Origin: Bacteriovoracaceae bacterium UBA6261
GTDB lineage: Bacteria; Bdellovibrionota; Bacteriovoracia; Bacteriovoracales; Bacteriovoracaceae
DNA: 64,000 bases
Assembly: GCA_002440825.1 (NCBI GenBank)
Contig: DJVH01000013.1
Coordinates: 41,287-105,286, forward strand
Direction: 5' to 3'
Under the pieces are notes generated by a model that was not told the origin of the DNA, did not search any database, and worked only from the letters and a program-made list of their open reading frames with translations. A program made the translations under genes and the position numbers. The stretch's first letter is position 1, and each line of letters opens with the position of its first letter. Below, one piece after another: positions 42,559 through 51,135 of this stretch.

Positions 42559-42936
42559 ATGGGAATGGCCCAAAGAATTTGCCTAAAAAGCCTGAGTTTT
42601 TTAGTCGGAATAGCCGTATTTTCACTGTCCGCCGTCGAAATGGCCCATGCCGAAGATTATAAGCGCACAGTCATTACTGATCCAAGCATTTCCCGCCGCT
42701 GTGAACTGCTCACAGAAAAGCGCGCCGAAAAGATTGCCAATAAACAAAGAATCCTTGCTCTCATCGAGAGAAACAAGCATCTCCAGTCGATCACACCGGA
42801 AAATAAAGTGACGGTGAAAAGAAAACTGGAGACCAATCTCGGTCACCTTCAACACGAACTCATTCTCACTCAAACTCAGATCCAGTATCAGGAAGAAAAC
42901 ATTGTCCGCAAAGGTTGTCCGGGAATTGCTCTTTAA
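42559..42936 (+). CDS. Small secreted helical protein of unknown function
   Basis: A 125-residue protein with a signal peptide (hydrophobic SFLVGIAVFSLSAVEMAHA, cleavage near residue 31). The mature part is charged and strongly helical, probably coiled coil (EKIANKQRILALIERNKHLQ), with one Cys near each end (RRCELLTE and RKGCPGIAL). I do not recognise the family. GGAGACAG lies directly before the ATG. It precedes a TolC-like gene by 48 bases and may be cotranscribed. Confidence 0.72.
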   Translation: MGMAQRICLKSLSFLVGIAVFSLSAVEMAHAEDYKRTVITDPSISRRCELLTEKRAEKIANKQRILALIERNKHLQSITPENKVTVKRKLETNLGHLQHELILTQTQIQYQEENIVRKGCPGIAL

Positions 42937-42984
42937 TTAATAAAATTTCTTTTCAGAGCAAAACCGATTCTCTATCATTTTACT

Positions 42985-44706
42985 ATGAAAAATAAGATTC
43001 AACTTTTGCTCCTCATGGCAGCAGTCACTACTTCTTTTAGGGCAGTCCCTGCTTTTTCACAAGACAAAGAACCGACGGATCAACCGGAACTCAGCGACGG
43101 ACCGCAAACGCTTCCGCCTGCCGAAGATACGGTTCCAGCTGAAACGTCAGCTCCCAAAACGGAAGTGATTCCAACGCAGGAAACTTTATCGGAAGAAGTG
43201 GTTGAAGAACCAGCTGCGAAAGATGAAACCAAACCAGAAGTATTGCCTAAAACCAAATCACCTGTGGTGAGTGAAGAAGAGCTTCTGAAACCCAAAAAGA
43301 AGCCTGAAGAAAAAGTTAAGGCCAAACAAGTTTCCGAATCAGAAATTTATATTCAGGAAGCAGACAAATTTAAACTGAAAGAAACTTATAAAAATCTGGC
43401 GCTCAATGATGTTATCGAACAGGGTCTGCGCAAAAATTATGAGCAGAACATCCGTTCCCAGAAAAATGAAGTGAATGAAATTCAATGGCAGGGAGCTAAA
43501 AGTGCTTTCTGGATGCCAGAACTTAAAATTAACCTGACGACAACGCCTCAGCGCATTTCCACTCTCCACAGAAGTTCGCGCACGCCGACGACTGAAACTG
43601 CGACGACACCGACGGGAGCTTTAGGACTTTCTCTGGGGGATTACACTGTTTTTAACTGGGGAAAAGACTACGCCCTTTACTTGAATACCAAATCCGTTTA
43701 CGAAAGAAACAAACAAGTTTTCGATGAATCCAAAAGAGAATTAAAACTCGACTTAATCGGAAGTTACTTTTCTCTCATGGCAATGAAAAACATTGAAAGA
43801 ATCCGTCAGGATCAGCTTCGCCAGGCTTCTTTTGTCTATCGTCTGAATAAAGAAAAAATCACCATCGGAAAAACATCAAAGCAGGATTATTACCAGTCAC
43901 GCAGCGAATACCTTAAAGCACAGAATGATTATCACGATTCAAAAATTCAATCTGATATCGCTGATGAAAACATGGCCTTTCTCATTGCAGATGAAGTCGG
44001 TACACGCTACGTACTGAACGAAGTGCTGGACTACCGCAGACTTAAAATTTCACTGGAAGATACGCTCAATCTTGCGACTCAAAGAAACCCGACTCTACTC
44101 AATAATAAAACCAGTCTTGATGTAGCGGAACGGGAATACGATGTGGCCTTGAAAGAAAATATGCCTCTTCCAAAGTTTTCAGTTAACCTCGGAGCCTACA
44201 ATAAACGCTTCGGCCCGACGACGAACAGAACAGTGTACGAAACATACGGTGGATCTGGAAATGTGGAACTCGTGGCAAGTGTCAATGCAACCTGGGCATT
44301 GACCGGTGAAGATGGACTGTTCAATTCAAACAAACTGGCCATCAGCCGTATAGGAAAAGAGATTGCCTATAAGGAGCTGGATAAAAACCGCCATTTCACT
44401 AATTCTTATGTGAGACAGACTTATCAAAACATTTTGTCGTACCAAAATCAGCTGTTGATTCTTGAAGCGCGTCTGCCGAGCTTGCAAAAATCCTTTGATA
44501 CAATTCTGGAAAACTACCTGAGTGGAAAAACTAAATATAATGATTTCCATCTGGCGCTGGTTGAACTCACTGAAACAAAAATTCTTTTTGAACAGACGAG
44601 ACTTAACCATCTGAAAGAAAAATTGACTCTCGCTAAACTTGCGGGCCTGGAAGATTTTCCTGGTGAAAACTTTGAACAACTCGCGACAAGAGTAAAAGGA
44701 AAATAA
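42985..44706 (+). CDS. TolC-like outer-membrane channel protein
   Basis: A 573-residue outer-membrane efflux protein. After the signal peptide (to about residue 26) comes an unusual Pro/Glu/Lys-rich region at about 27-115. Two OEP-type alpha-hairpin repeats follow, the first from about 130 (NLALNDVIEQGLRKNYEQN, ELKLDLIGSYFSLMAMKN) and the second from about 350 (LEDTLNLATQRNPTLLNNK). TolC-like trimers form export ducts together with an inner-membrane pump and adaptor, neither of which is encoded here. No clear ribosome site is seen. The barrel gene follows after one base. Confidence 0.88.
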   Translation: MKNKIQLLLLMAAVTTSFRAVPAFSQDKEPTDQPELSDGPQTLPPAEDTVPAETSAPKTEVIPTQETLSEEVVEEPAAKDETKPEVLPKTKSPVVSEEELLKPKKKPEEKVKAKQVSESEIYIQEADKFKLKETYKNLALNDVIEQGLRKNYEQNIRSQKNEVNEIQWQGAKSAFWMPELKINLTTTPQRISTLHRSSRTPTTETATTPTGALGLSLGDYTVFNWGKDYALYLNTKSVYERNKQVFDESKRELKLDLIGSYFSLMAMKNIERIRQDQLRQASFVYRLNKEKITIGKTSKQDYYQSRSEYLKAQNDYHDSKIQSDIADENMAFLIADEVGTRYVLNEVLDYRRLKISLEDTLNLATQRNPTLLNNKTSLDVAEREYDVALKENMPLPKFSVNLGAYNKRFGPTTNRTVYETYGGSGNVELVASVNATWALTGEDGLFNSNKLAISRIGKEIAYKELDKNRHFTNSYVRQTYQNILSYQNQLLILEARLPSLQKSFDTILENYLSGKTKYNDFHLALVELTETKILFEQTRLNHLKEKLTLAKLAGLEDFPGENFEQLATRVKGK

Positions 44707-44707
44707 G

Positions 44708-45367
44708 ATGAAAAACCATGCGATGAAATTGATTCATCTGTTGATTCTTCTGGCCGTAACAAACTCTGCTTACGCCATTGAGGAAATTGTGGTCAGAGAA
44801 GAATCGAAATTCTCCCCGACTCTGGCCAACCGTTTTTCTTTTATTGCCGGTCTCAATCCAAGCATGACCAATGCAGCCGACATTATGAATTTTAATTTTT
44901 CCTATGCTAAAAAAATGGAAGGTTATTGGTTTGATGCTTCACTTATCATAACGAACGGCGCATTCAATAAAATCACAACTAATAATTTTAATGCAACGAC
45001 AACAGCTGATGCTGATCTGTACGGTTCTAAAAGCATGCTGACAACTTTTGGTATCGGCGTCGCTCGTGAAAGCCGTTACTCTCAGGAATTGCTTCCCTTT
45101 GACGGCATGTATGAAGTGATCTCTGCAGATGTTACTTACAATATCTATAAAGAAAAAATCAGCAGCAAAAGTTTTACCGGTCCAGGTATGATTGCGAAGT
45201 TTTCTCTTTTTAAAAAGTTCAACGACTATGTTAGTATGGGGCCGCAGCTTTTATACAACCTGGCCGTAGTCAAACGCGCTCAAGATGTGGATACAGAGAC
45301 GAGCTCTGCGCGATCGCTCACGATGAGCTATGTTACGATCGGATTTGATCTGAGCTTCTATCTCTAA
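44708..45367 (+). CDS. Predicted outer-membrane beta-barrel protein
   Basis: A 219-residue protein with a signal peptide (LIHLLILLAVTNSAYA, cleavage near residue 23), a short linker and alternating hydrophobic/polar strands typical of a small barrel (AKKMEGYWFDASLIITNG, TFGIGVARESRY, MSYVTIGFDLSFYL). The C terminus is an aromatic/leucine strand, as required by the BAM machinery. I do not recognise a family. It follows the TolC-like gene after one base, so it is probably an accessory of that channel. Confidence 0.78.
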   Translation: MKNHAMKLIHLLILLAVTNSAYAIEEIVVREESKFSPTLANRFSFIAGLNPSMTNAADIMNFNFSYAKKMEGYWFDASLIITNGAFNKITTNNFNATTTADADLYGSKSMLTTFGIGVARESRYSQELLPFDGMYEVISADVTYNIYKEKISSKSFTGPGMIAKFSLFKKFNDYVSMGPQLLYNLAVVKRAQDVDTETSSARSLTMSYVTIGFDLSFYL

Positions 45368-45409
45368 TCTTTTTTAGTCTTTAACATTTTTTAGGGCAAG
45401 GTGACGACA

Positions 45410-46714
45410 ATGATTCCTCGTTATGAAGCACGTGAGATTACTCCCATCTGGAGCGATGAAAATAAATATCGCACATTTCTAAGAATTGAACTTGAACTTC
45501 TCCGCGCTCTGGAAGAAAAAGACATTGTTCCCAAAGGAACCGCCGGGACAATAGAGGCCAAGGCCGTCATTAATCCCAAACGCATTGATGAAATTGAACT
45601 GACGACAAGACATGATGTCATCGCATTCTGCACGTCTATCACAGAACAATTTCCTGCCGATATCGGAAAATATTTTCATTACGGTGTGACTTCTTCAGAT
45701 GTCATCGACAGCGCTTTAACTTTGCAGCTGAAAGCATCGCTGGAAGTGGTGATGAAATCCTATGACCAGTTTCTTGAAGCGTTGAAATCACGCGCTCTGG
45801 AAACAAAAATGGTCATGACACTCGGACGTTCACATGGAATGTATGCTGAGCCTATGAGCTTTGGTCAAAAACTCCTTGGCCATTATGCCGAGTTCAAAAG
45901 AAGAAGAACTGAACTTGAAGAGTTCATGAAAAATGATCTGACCATTCAGCTTTCAGGAGCTGTCGGAAACTACACCATCCTCACACCGGATATCGAAGAA
46001 AGTGTGGCAAGAAAATTAGGTGTAAAAGTTGAGGATGTCTCAACGCAAATTATCCCTCGCGATCGACTGGCCAAATTAATTTCGATCACCTCTCTTGTGG
46101 CCAATGCGATAGAAAGACTGGCGGTTGAAATCCGTCACCTGCACCACTCGGATGTTCGCGAAGTGGCCGAAGGTTTCCGCAAAGGACAAAAGGGCTCGAG
46201 CACGATGCCTCATAAAAAAAATCCGATCTCAGCTGAAAACCTGACCGGCCTTTCACGATTTCTTCGCTCGCACTTAACTCTTGCATTGGAAAACTGTATC
46301 CTGTGGCACGAAAGAGACATCTCTCACTCAAGTGCTGAAAGACTTTATCTTCCGGATCATTTCGGAATTCTGGTCTATGCTCTCGACCGTTTCACGACCA
46401 CAATAACTATGCTGGAAATTGACCAGGAAGTCATCGAAGGAAAAGTTCTCGCTCACACTCACTATCTCTCAAGCTACTACCTGCATTTTTTAATTTCTCA
46501 TTGTGAATCACTCACCAGAGAGGATTTGTACGCTATTATCCAGGCGGCAAGCTTTGATAAAGAAGCAAAATCTGAACCCGCAAAATTCAGAGAGTTTATT
46601 CAGAACGAATTAAAAAACAGAAAGATTGATATCAAGCTTCCTCCCGTTTCGGCCGAAGGGTTAAAAGACATTTATTTGAAATCAGTCGATACTATTTTTA
46701 AGCGGGTTTTATAA
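45410..46714 (+). CDS. purB: Adenylosuccinate lyase
   Basis: A 434-residue enzyme of the fumarase/aspartase superfamily. It splits SAICAR to AICAR in IMP synthesis and adenylosuccinate to AMP. Motifs: HYGVTSSDVIDSALTLQL, TLGRSHGMYAEPMSFG and the signature GSSTMPHKKNPISAEN. AAGGTGA lies six bases before the ATG at 45410; the in-frame GTG at 45401 lies inside this ribosome site and is not preferred. The stop overlaps the next gene's ATG (TAATG). It supplies the purine step missing from the pur clusters at 50-63 kb. Confidence 0.96.
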   Translation: MIPRYEAREITPIWSDENKYRTFLRIELELLRALEEKDIVPKGTAGTIEAKAVINPKRIDEIELTTRHDVIAFCTSITEQFPADIGKYFHYGVTSSDVIDSALTLQLKASLEVVMKSYDQFLEALKSRALETKMVMTLGRSHGMYAEPMSFGQKLLGHYAEFKRRRTELEEFMKNDLTIQLSGAVGNYTILTPDIEESVARKLGVKVEDVSTQIIPRDRLAKLISITSLVANAIERLAVEIRHLHHSDVREVAEGFRKGQKGSSTMPHKKNPISAENLTGLSRFLRSHLTLALENCILWHERDISHSSAERLYLPDHFGILVYALDRFTTTITMLEIDQEVIEGKVLAHTHYLSSYYLHFLISHCESLTREDLYAIIQAASFDKEAKSEPAKFREFIQNELKNRKIDIKLPPVSAEGLKDIYLKSVDTIFKRVL

Positions 46715-47793
46715 TGAATCAAGCCGTTCAAGTTGTTGTTCAGGAGACGTCTGAAATCAAGACAGAGACCAGTGCTAAACCCTGGTACATGAACACAAAA
46801 GCAACGGATCTTCTCTTCATTATTTTTATGCCCGTCATTTCCTTTCTTATCGTTGCGCTTATCTGCGAGCCCAGGGCAAAAAACGGGGCTTTTCTCTATG
46901 GAAAAGAAACGCCCTATTGGTTTGCCATCGGTGCAACGATGCTCACACATATGCACGTTTTGCTGGTCTTTACCCGCAGTCACATGAATATGAGCGTTTT
47001 CAAACGTTACAAATTTCGTTTCACCCTTATTCCGCTTCTTGCCCTGGCGGCCATGTGGGTTTCTCCTCTGGTTTTTGGAATCATGAGTGCGATTGGACTC
47101 TATTGGGATGAATGGCATTCTCTCATGCAGACATTCGGCTTTGGCCGCATTTACGATACAAGAGCAGGCAATCCAGCGGCCATCGGTAGAAAAAGAGACA
47201 TGATTTTCTGTTTCATTATCGGATTTCTTCCGGCGCTGGTTCTTTTAACTTATCTGCCCAAAGGCGAATCACCGGGAGAAATGGCCAATTTTCTTGAAAT
47301 CAGCACAATCAATGCCGCCCGTTTTGGTGGCGTTATCGAAGCTGTCCGCTGGCCACTCATCCTGTTCGGAATCGGGTATTCGCTGTGGTATTTCTGGTCG
47401 TACTATCAGCTGGCAAAATCCGGTTACAAAGTTTCCAAAGCTAAAATCGCTTTGTTTGCAACTACCGGACTTTCAACAATTGCAACGGCAAGCCTTTTTA
47501 CCGTGGCCGACGGAATTTTCTTTGGAAATATCTATCACGCCATTCAATATGTGTTTATCGTGATGATCAGCGAACGCTCAAACCTCGCTACCCTCACAGG
47601 ATTGAAGCAAAAATCCTACACCGGTGTTTATCTCATTTATTTTCTGGTCATCATTCCTTTCATGTTTGTGCTGGCAGGTCTTCGCCAGATGACTGCTCAA
47701 TGGGAATACCTGGCAGCATTCTGGCTTCTGACCTCTCTTCTTCACTTCTGGTTTGACGGGTTTATCTGGTCTGTGCGCAGACAAGATATCTAA
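46714..47793 (+). CDS. Polytopic membrane protein with conserved His/Asp motifs, function unknown
   Basis: A 359-residue inner-membrane protein with about eight transmembrane segments after a 30-residue polar N terminus. Several histidines and acidic residues sit in or beside the helices: MLTHMHVLLVFTRSHMNM, GLYWDEWHSLMQTFGFGRIY, GNIYHAIQYVFIVM, and C-terminal HFWFDGFIWSVRR. Such clustered His/Asp/Glu in helices could bind metal or heme, as in membrane oxygenases, but that is speculation. I recognise a resemblance to uncharacterised membrane proteins ending in an H-x3-D-x2-IW-x2-R motif, not a named family. It is translationally coupled to purB (TAATG). Confidence 0.78.
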   Translation: MNQAVQVVVQETSEIKTETSAKPWYMNTKATDLLFIIFMPVISFLIVALICEPRAKNGAFLYGKETPYWFAIGATMLTHMHVLLVFTRSHMNMSVFKRYKFRFTLIPLLALAAMWVSPLVFGIMSAIGLYWDEWHSLMQTFGFGRIYDTRAGNPAAIGRKRDMIFCFIIGFLPALVLLTYLPKGESPGEMANFLEISTINAARFGGVIEAVRWPLILFGIGYSLWYFWSYYQLAKSGYKVSKAKIALFATTGLSTIATASLFTVADGIFFGNIYHAIQYVFIVMISERSNLATLTGLKQKSYTGVYLIYFLVIIPFMFVLAGLRQMTAQWEYLAAFWLLTSLLHFWFDGFIWSVRRQDI

Positions 47794-47806
47794 GCAAGAC
47801 GAACGA

Positions 47807-47856
47807 CTTAAGGTCTTCTTAAGGACTGTAATTTGTACTCTTAATCTAGGCTTAAA
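47807..47856 (+). promoter_or_regulatory. phased CTTAA direct repeats, candidate regulator-binding array
   Basis: CTTAA occurs at 47807, 47818, 47840 and 47851, at spacings of 11, 22 and 11 bases, so all copies face the same side of the helix. A partial match (TAATT) fills the gap at 47829. The array ends one base before a -35-like TTGACT. Direct repeats at 11-base spacing next to the -35 are typical of OmpR/PhoB-type response regulators. Confidence 0.5.
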
Positions 47857-47884
47857 TTGACTGTTCCCTTGGAATTGATAAAAA
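47857..47884 (+). promoter_or_regulatory. possible promoter of the binding-protein/kinase pair
   Basis: TTGACT (47857-47862) and TAAAAA (47879-47884) are separated by 16 bases. The start site would be near 47891, 23 bases before the ATG at 47914. The -10 is weak, as expected of an activator-dependent promoter. Confidence 0.4.
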
Positions 47885-47913
47885 TAATTTATTCAATTTT
47901 AAAGTGGAAATCC

Positions 47914-48687
47914 ATGCGAACAGTAGCACTGTTTCTTTCAACCTTTTTTCTTTTTTCTGCAAGCGCGGCCTTGCCGGAAATTCGTTTATGTTACGAAGAC
48001 GTGGTTGTTTTTCCATGGATCACCGGTGACGACAAGGGCGTTGCTATCAGCGAACTTCATCTGGTCGAAAAAAAATGTGGGTTAAAATTCACCATGGTAA
48101 GACTTCCCTGGAAGCGTTGCCAGGTTGAAGCTAAAAACGGAAATTTTGAAGGGATCATAGCCGCTTCCTACAACGAAGAACGTGCGACTTGGGGTGTGTA
48201 TCCTTTCAGCGAAGATAATGTCATTGAGCCCGACTATCGGATGCACACTGACCGTTTCTACATTTACACAAGAAAAGAAAGCCCGATCAAATTTAAAAAC
48301 GGCAAATTAGAAAATTTGAGCGACAATGCTGTCGGTGTTCAGCTGGGCTACTCAGTCGGAAATGACCTGCAAAAACTGGGCTACCCTCTGCACTCAAGTT
48401 TCACCAGCGCCATCGATATCATCAAGGAACTTGATCGCGGTATTATTAACGTCGCTGTTCTTCAAGACCATGAAGCCATCCGCGTTTTAACTCTTTATCC
48501 GGAACTGGCCAAAAAAATTGTACGTCAGGAACCACCTTTTAAAATTGCTGACCAGTACCTGCTGTTTACTCAAACTTTTTTTAAACACAACCCGGATCTT
48601 GCAAAAAAAACATGGAAAGCTTTCTCAATTATCAGAGAAAGTGCCGACTATAAAACAATGGTAGAAAATGAACTCCAGCACATTTAA
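47914..48687 (+). CDS. Periplasmic solute-binding protein (family 3-like)
   Basis: A 257-residue protein with signal peptide MRTVALFLSTFFLFSASAA and the two-lobe fold of SBP_bac_3 amino-acid-type binding proteins: LPEIRLCYEDVVVFPWITGD, CGLKFTMVRLPWKRCQVEAKN, NFEGIIAASYNEERA, GVQLGYSVGNDLQKLG and TFFKHNPDLAKKTW. No ABC importer genes are adjacent; the next gene is a histidine kinase overlapping by 20 bases, so sensing rather than uptake is likely. The ATG at 47914 is used because a longer TTG frame would bury the signal peptide and overlap the promoter. Confidence 0.85.
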   Translation: MRTVALFLSTFFLFSASAALPEIRLCYEDVVVFPWITGDDKGVAISELHLVEKKCGLKFTMVRLPWKRCQVEAKNGNFEGIIAASYNEERATWGVYPFSEDNVIEPDYRMHTDRFYIYTRKESPIKFKNGKLENLSDNAVGVQLGYSVGNDLQKLGYPLHSSFTSAIDIIKELDRGIINVAVLQDHEAIRVLTLYPELAKKIVRQEPPFKIADQYLLFTQTFFKHNPDLAKKTWKAFSIIRESADYKTMVENELQHI

Positions 48688-50137
48688 AAGAAATATTTAT
48701 TTGCGCGTGGGGATGATTATCCTGATCGGGATTTTAATCCCGGCCTTCGTCATGGGTCTGGTCGAATACCGGACGCTTGAATCCAATTTGCTTGCAAAAA
48801 CTCATTCACATATGTCTGAGACGACAAAGCTTCTCGCTCAAAGTTTAAGCCGTCCTCTCTGGGACTATGCCGAGCCGACAATCAATTCCATTGTTCATTC
48901 AAGTTTTACAGATGATGAAATCATCACTGTAAAAATCATCGACTCCAACAAGAAAGTCTTTTATTCGGCCGATTATTCGAACTCAACGACAGAAAAAAAC
49001 AAGACGCAGATGTTTTACATTGAAGAACCAATCTCCCACGATTCGCAGTTGATCGGTCAGGTTCAGATTTTCTATACGGTCGACAACGTTTACGAGACTC
49101 TTCATTCGCTTCTCTTGAAATTCTTCATCACCAGATTCATTCAACTGGTGGTAACATTGCTCACAGTTATTGCCTTTCTAAATCTTGGATTAATCAAAAG
49201 AATCAACCTACTTTCTAAACAGGCCAAGAAACTCGACATGCAGATTCTCGATGAACCTTTTCATTGGGAACACGGGGATCCGATTGATGAACTTGGTCTC
49301 GATCTGGAAAATGCCCGTAAAAGTTTGCACGATCTCTTTCATGAGGTGAAAATCAAAAACGAGGAACTTTTCAAGCTCAATCAAGAGCTGGAAAATAAAG
49401 TTAAAGAAAAAACTCAACAGGTTGTCCACGCTGCCAGAATGGCGGCCCTCGGTGAAATGTCCGCCGGAGTCGCTCATGAAATCAACAATCCTCTAACGGT
49501 CATCATGGCGACTTCTAAAATTCTTGAGAATGGAATTCATTCTAAGCGATACACTCAGGACGATGTCGCGGAAAGATTGCAAAAAATCACCTCCATGAGT
49601 GAACGTATCAACAGAATCGTTAAGGGCCTTAGAACGTTTTCAGGAAACTCGGATAAGGAACAAATGAAAATTGTTCCTCTGTCACAAATCTTCAATGAAA
49701 CTCTTGTTCTATGCCAGGAAAAACTGAAAAACAGCAATATCACTTTATATATTGTTTCTATGCCGGATATTGAAATTGAATGCAGAAGCGTGGAAATTTC
49801 ACAGGTCTTTTTAAATCTCATCAACAATGCGGCGGACGCCGTTCGCGATCTCGATCAAAAATGGATTGCGGTTGAAGCGACCGTGAAAGATGACATGGTT
49901 GAAATCCGTTTGACTGACTCCGGAAAAGGGATCGATCCTGCGATTGCGGTGAAGATGATGCAGCCATTTTTTACCACGAAGCCTGTTGATCAGGGAACTG
50001 GCCTTGGTCTTTCCATTTCTTCAGGGATTATCGAAGAACACCATGGCCGTTTATGGCTCGATGATGAAGCTTCAAACACTTCTTTTGTCTTTCAGGTTCC
50101 GGTGGCCCACGAAACTCCACCGAATTTTTTTCACTAA
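48668..50137 (+). CDS. Membrane sensor histidine kinase partnered with a solute-binding protein
   Basis: A 489-residue kinase. The first transmembrane segment is at about 14-33, then a periplasmic sensor region of about 120 residues (RPLWDYAEPTINSIVHS, a pattern common in small Cache-like sensors), a second segment at about 155-177, and a HAMP-like linker with coiled coil. HisKA has its His in SAGVAHEINNPLTVI, and HATPase_c shows NLINNAADAVRD, LTDSGKGIDP and GTGLGLSISSGII. The start lies 20 bases inside the binding-protein gene. No response regulator gene is adjacent. The stop overlaps the convergent purM stop by four bases. Confidence 0.92.
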   Translation: MNSSTFKRNIYLRVGMIILIGILIPAFVMGLVEYRTLESNLLAKTHSHMSETTKLLAQSLSRPLWDYAEPTINSIVHSSFTDDEIITVKIIDSNKKVFYSADYSNSTTEKNKTQMFYIEEPISHDSQLIGQVQIFYTVDNVYETLHSLLLKFFITRFIQLVVTLLTVIAFLNLGLIKRINLLSKQAKKLDMQILDEPFHWEHGDPIDELGLDLENARKSLHDLFHEVKIKNEELFKLNQELENKVKEKTQQVVHAARMAALGEMSAGVAHEINNPLTVIMATSKILENGIHSKRYTQDDVAERLQKITSMSERINRIVKGLRTFSGNSDKEQMKIVPLSQIFNETLVLCQEKLKNSNITLYIVSMPDIEIECRSVEISQVFLNLINNAADAVRDLDQKWIAVEATVKDDMVEIRLTDSGKGIDPAIAVKMMQPFFTTKPVDQGTGLGLSISSGIIEEHHGRLWLDDEASNTSFVFQVPVAHETPPNFFH

Positions 50138-51123
50138 AGCTCTTGTCCCTTTAAATAAATTTTTCCGCTTCCCTTTTCAACTCTTCCAATGACAAACGTT
50201 TTTTCCCCATTAAGTTCCAGCTCGCGGCCGATTGTATCCGGATCGTCTGTCGCAATCACCATCCCCACTCCCATATTGAAAGTGCGGTGAAGTTCAATTT
50301 CATCAAGTCCGCTCAACTGACAAACCTCATTCATGTGGGGTGGAAGGTTTGCTGTCGTGTGAATATGATAATTAAATTTCTCATGGATACGAGGAATATT
50401 TAAAAAGCCAGAGCCCGTAATATTGGCGATACCTTTTATTTTTTCTCGGTGCTGAGAAAGGAGTTTCATCACAGGGCGGACGTAAATTTTAGTAGGAGTC
50501 AGGCAGGCGCGTTTCAAATCAGGACCGGCCTTTTTTGTTTCAAGGATTTTTCTCACCAAAGAATATCCATTGGAATGAAAGCCGGAACTCGCAAGAGCAA
50601 GAAGAGTATCTCCTTCATTTAACCTTGTTCCATCGATGAGATCTTTTTTCATCACTTCGCCGACAGAGAAACCTGCGAGGTCGTAATCACCGGTTTGATA
50701 CATGCCTGGCATTTCCGCCGTCTCGCCTCCAATCAGCGCCATTTGAGATTGCTGGCATCCCTCTACGATTCCCTTGATCACAGCTTCGCTGACTTCAAGA
50801 TCAAGCGAACTCGAAGCAAAGTAATCCAGAAAGAACATCGGTCGCGCACCGGAACAAATCAGATCATTCACACACATTGCAACCAGATCAATACCGATCG
50901 TATCGTGCAAGCCCAGCTCAATAGCGAGTTTTATTTTTGTACCAACGCCGTCAGTTGAAGACGCAAGGTAGCGGTCCTCATCCATTGCATACAAGGCACA
51001 AAAGCCTCCTACTCCGGAAACAACCTGTTTGTTATAAGTGGATTTGACCATCCTGCTGATTCTCTCAACAAAAAGATCTCCTTTTTCTATGTCGACGCCG
51101 CTGTCTTTGTAATTGAATCCCAT
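50134..51123 (-). CDS. purM: Phosphoribosylformylglycinamidine cyclo-ligase
   Basis: A 329-residue AIR synthetase that closes FGAM to aminoimidazole ribonucleotide with ATP. Motifs: STDGVGTKIKLAIELG, IGIDLVAMCVNDLICSGARP, GGETAEMPGMY, SSGFHSNGYSLVRK and HITTANLPPHMNE-like ITGSGFLNIPRI. It is the last gene of the purF operon, 12 bases after purH, and convergent with the histidine kinase gene. Confidence 0.96.
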   Translation of the reverse strand: MGFNYKDSGVDIEKGDLFVERISRMVKSTYNKQVVSGVGGFCALYAMDEDRYLASSTDGVGTKIKLAIELGLHDTIGIDLVAMCVNDLICSGARPMFFLDYFASSSLDLEVSEAVIKGIVEGCQQSQMALIGGETAEMPGMYQTGDYDLAGFSVGEVMKKDLIDGTRLNEGDTLLALASSGFHSNGYSLVRKILETKKAGPDLKRACLTPTKIYVRPVMKLLSQHREKIKGIANITGSGFLNIPRIHEKFNYHIHTTANLPPHMNEVCQLSGLDEIELHRTFNMGVGMVIATDDPDTIGRELELNGEKTFVIGRVEKGSGKIYLKGQEL

Positions 51124-51135
51124 CGCTTTATTCCT

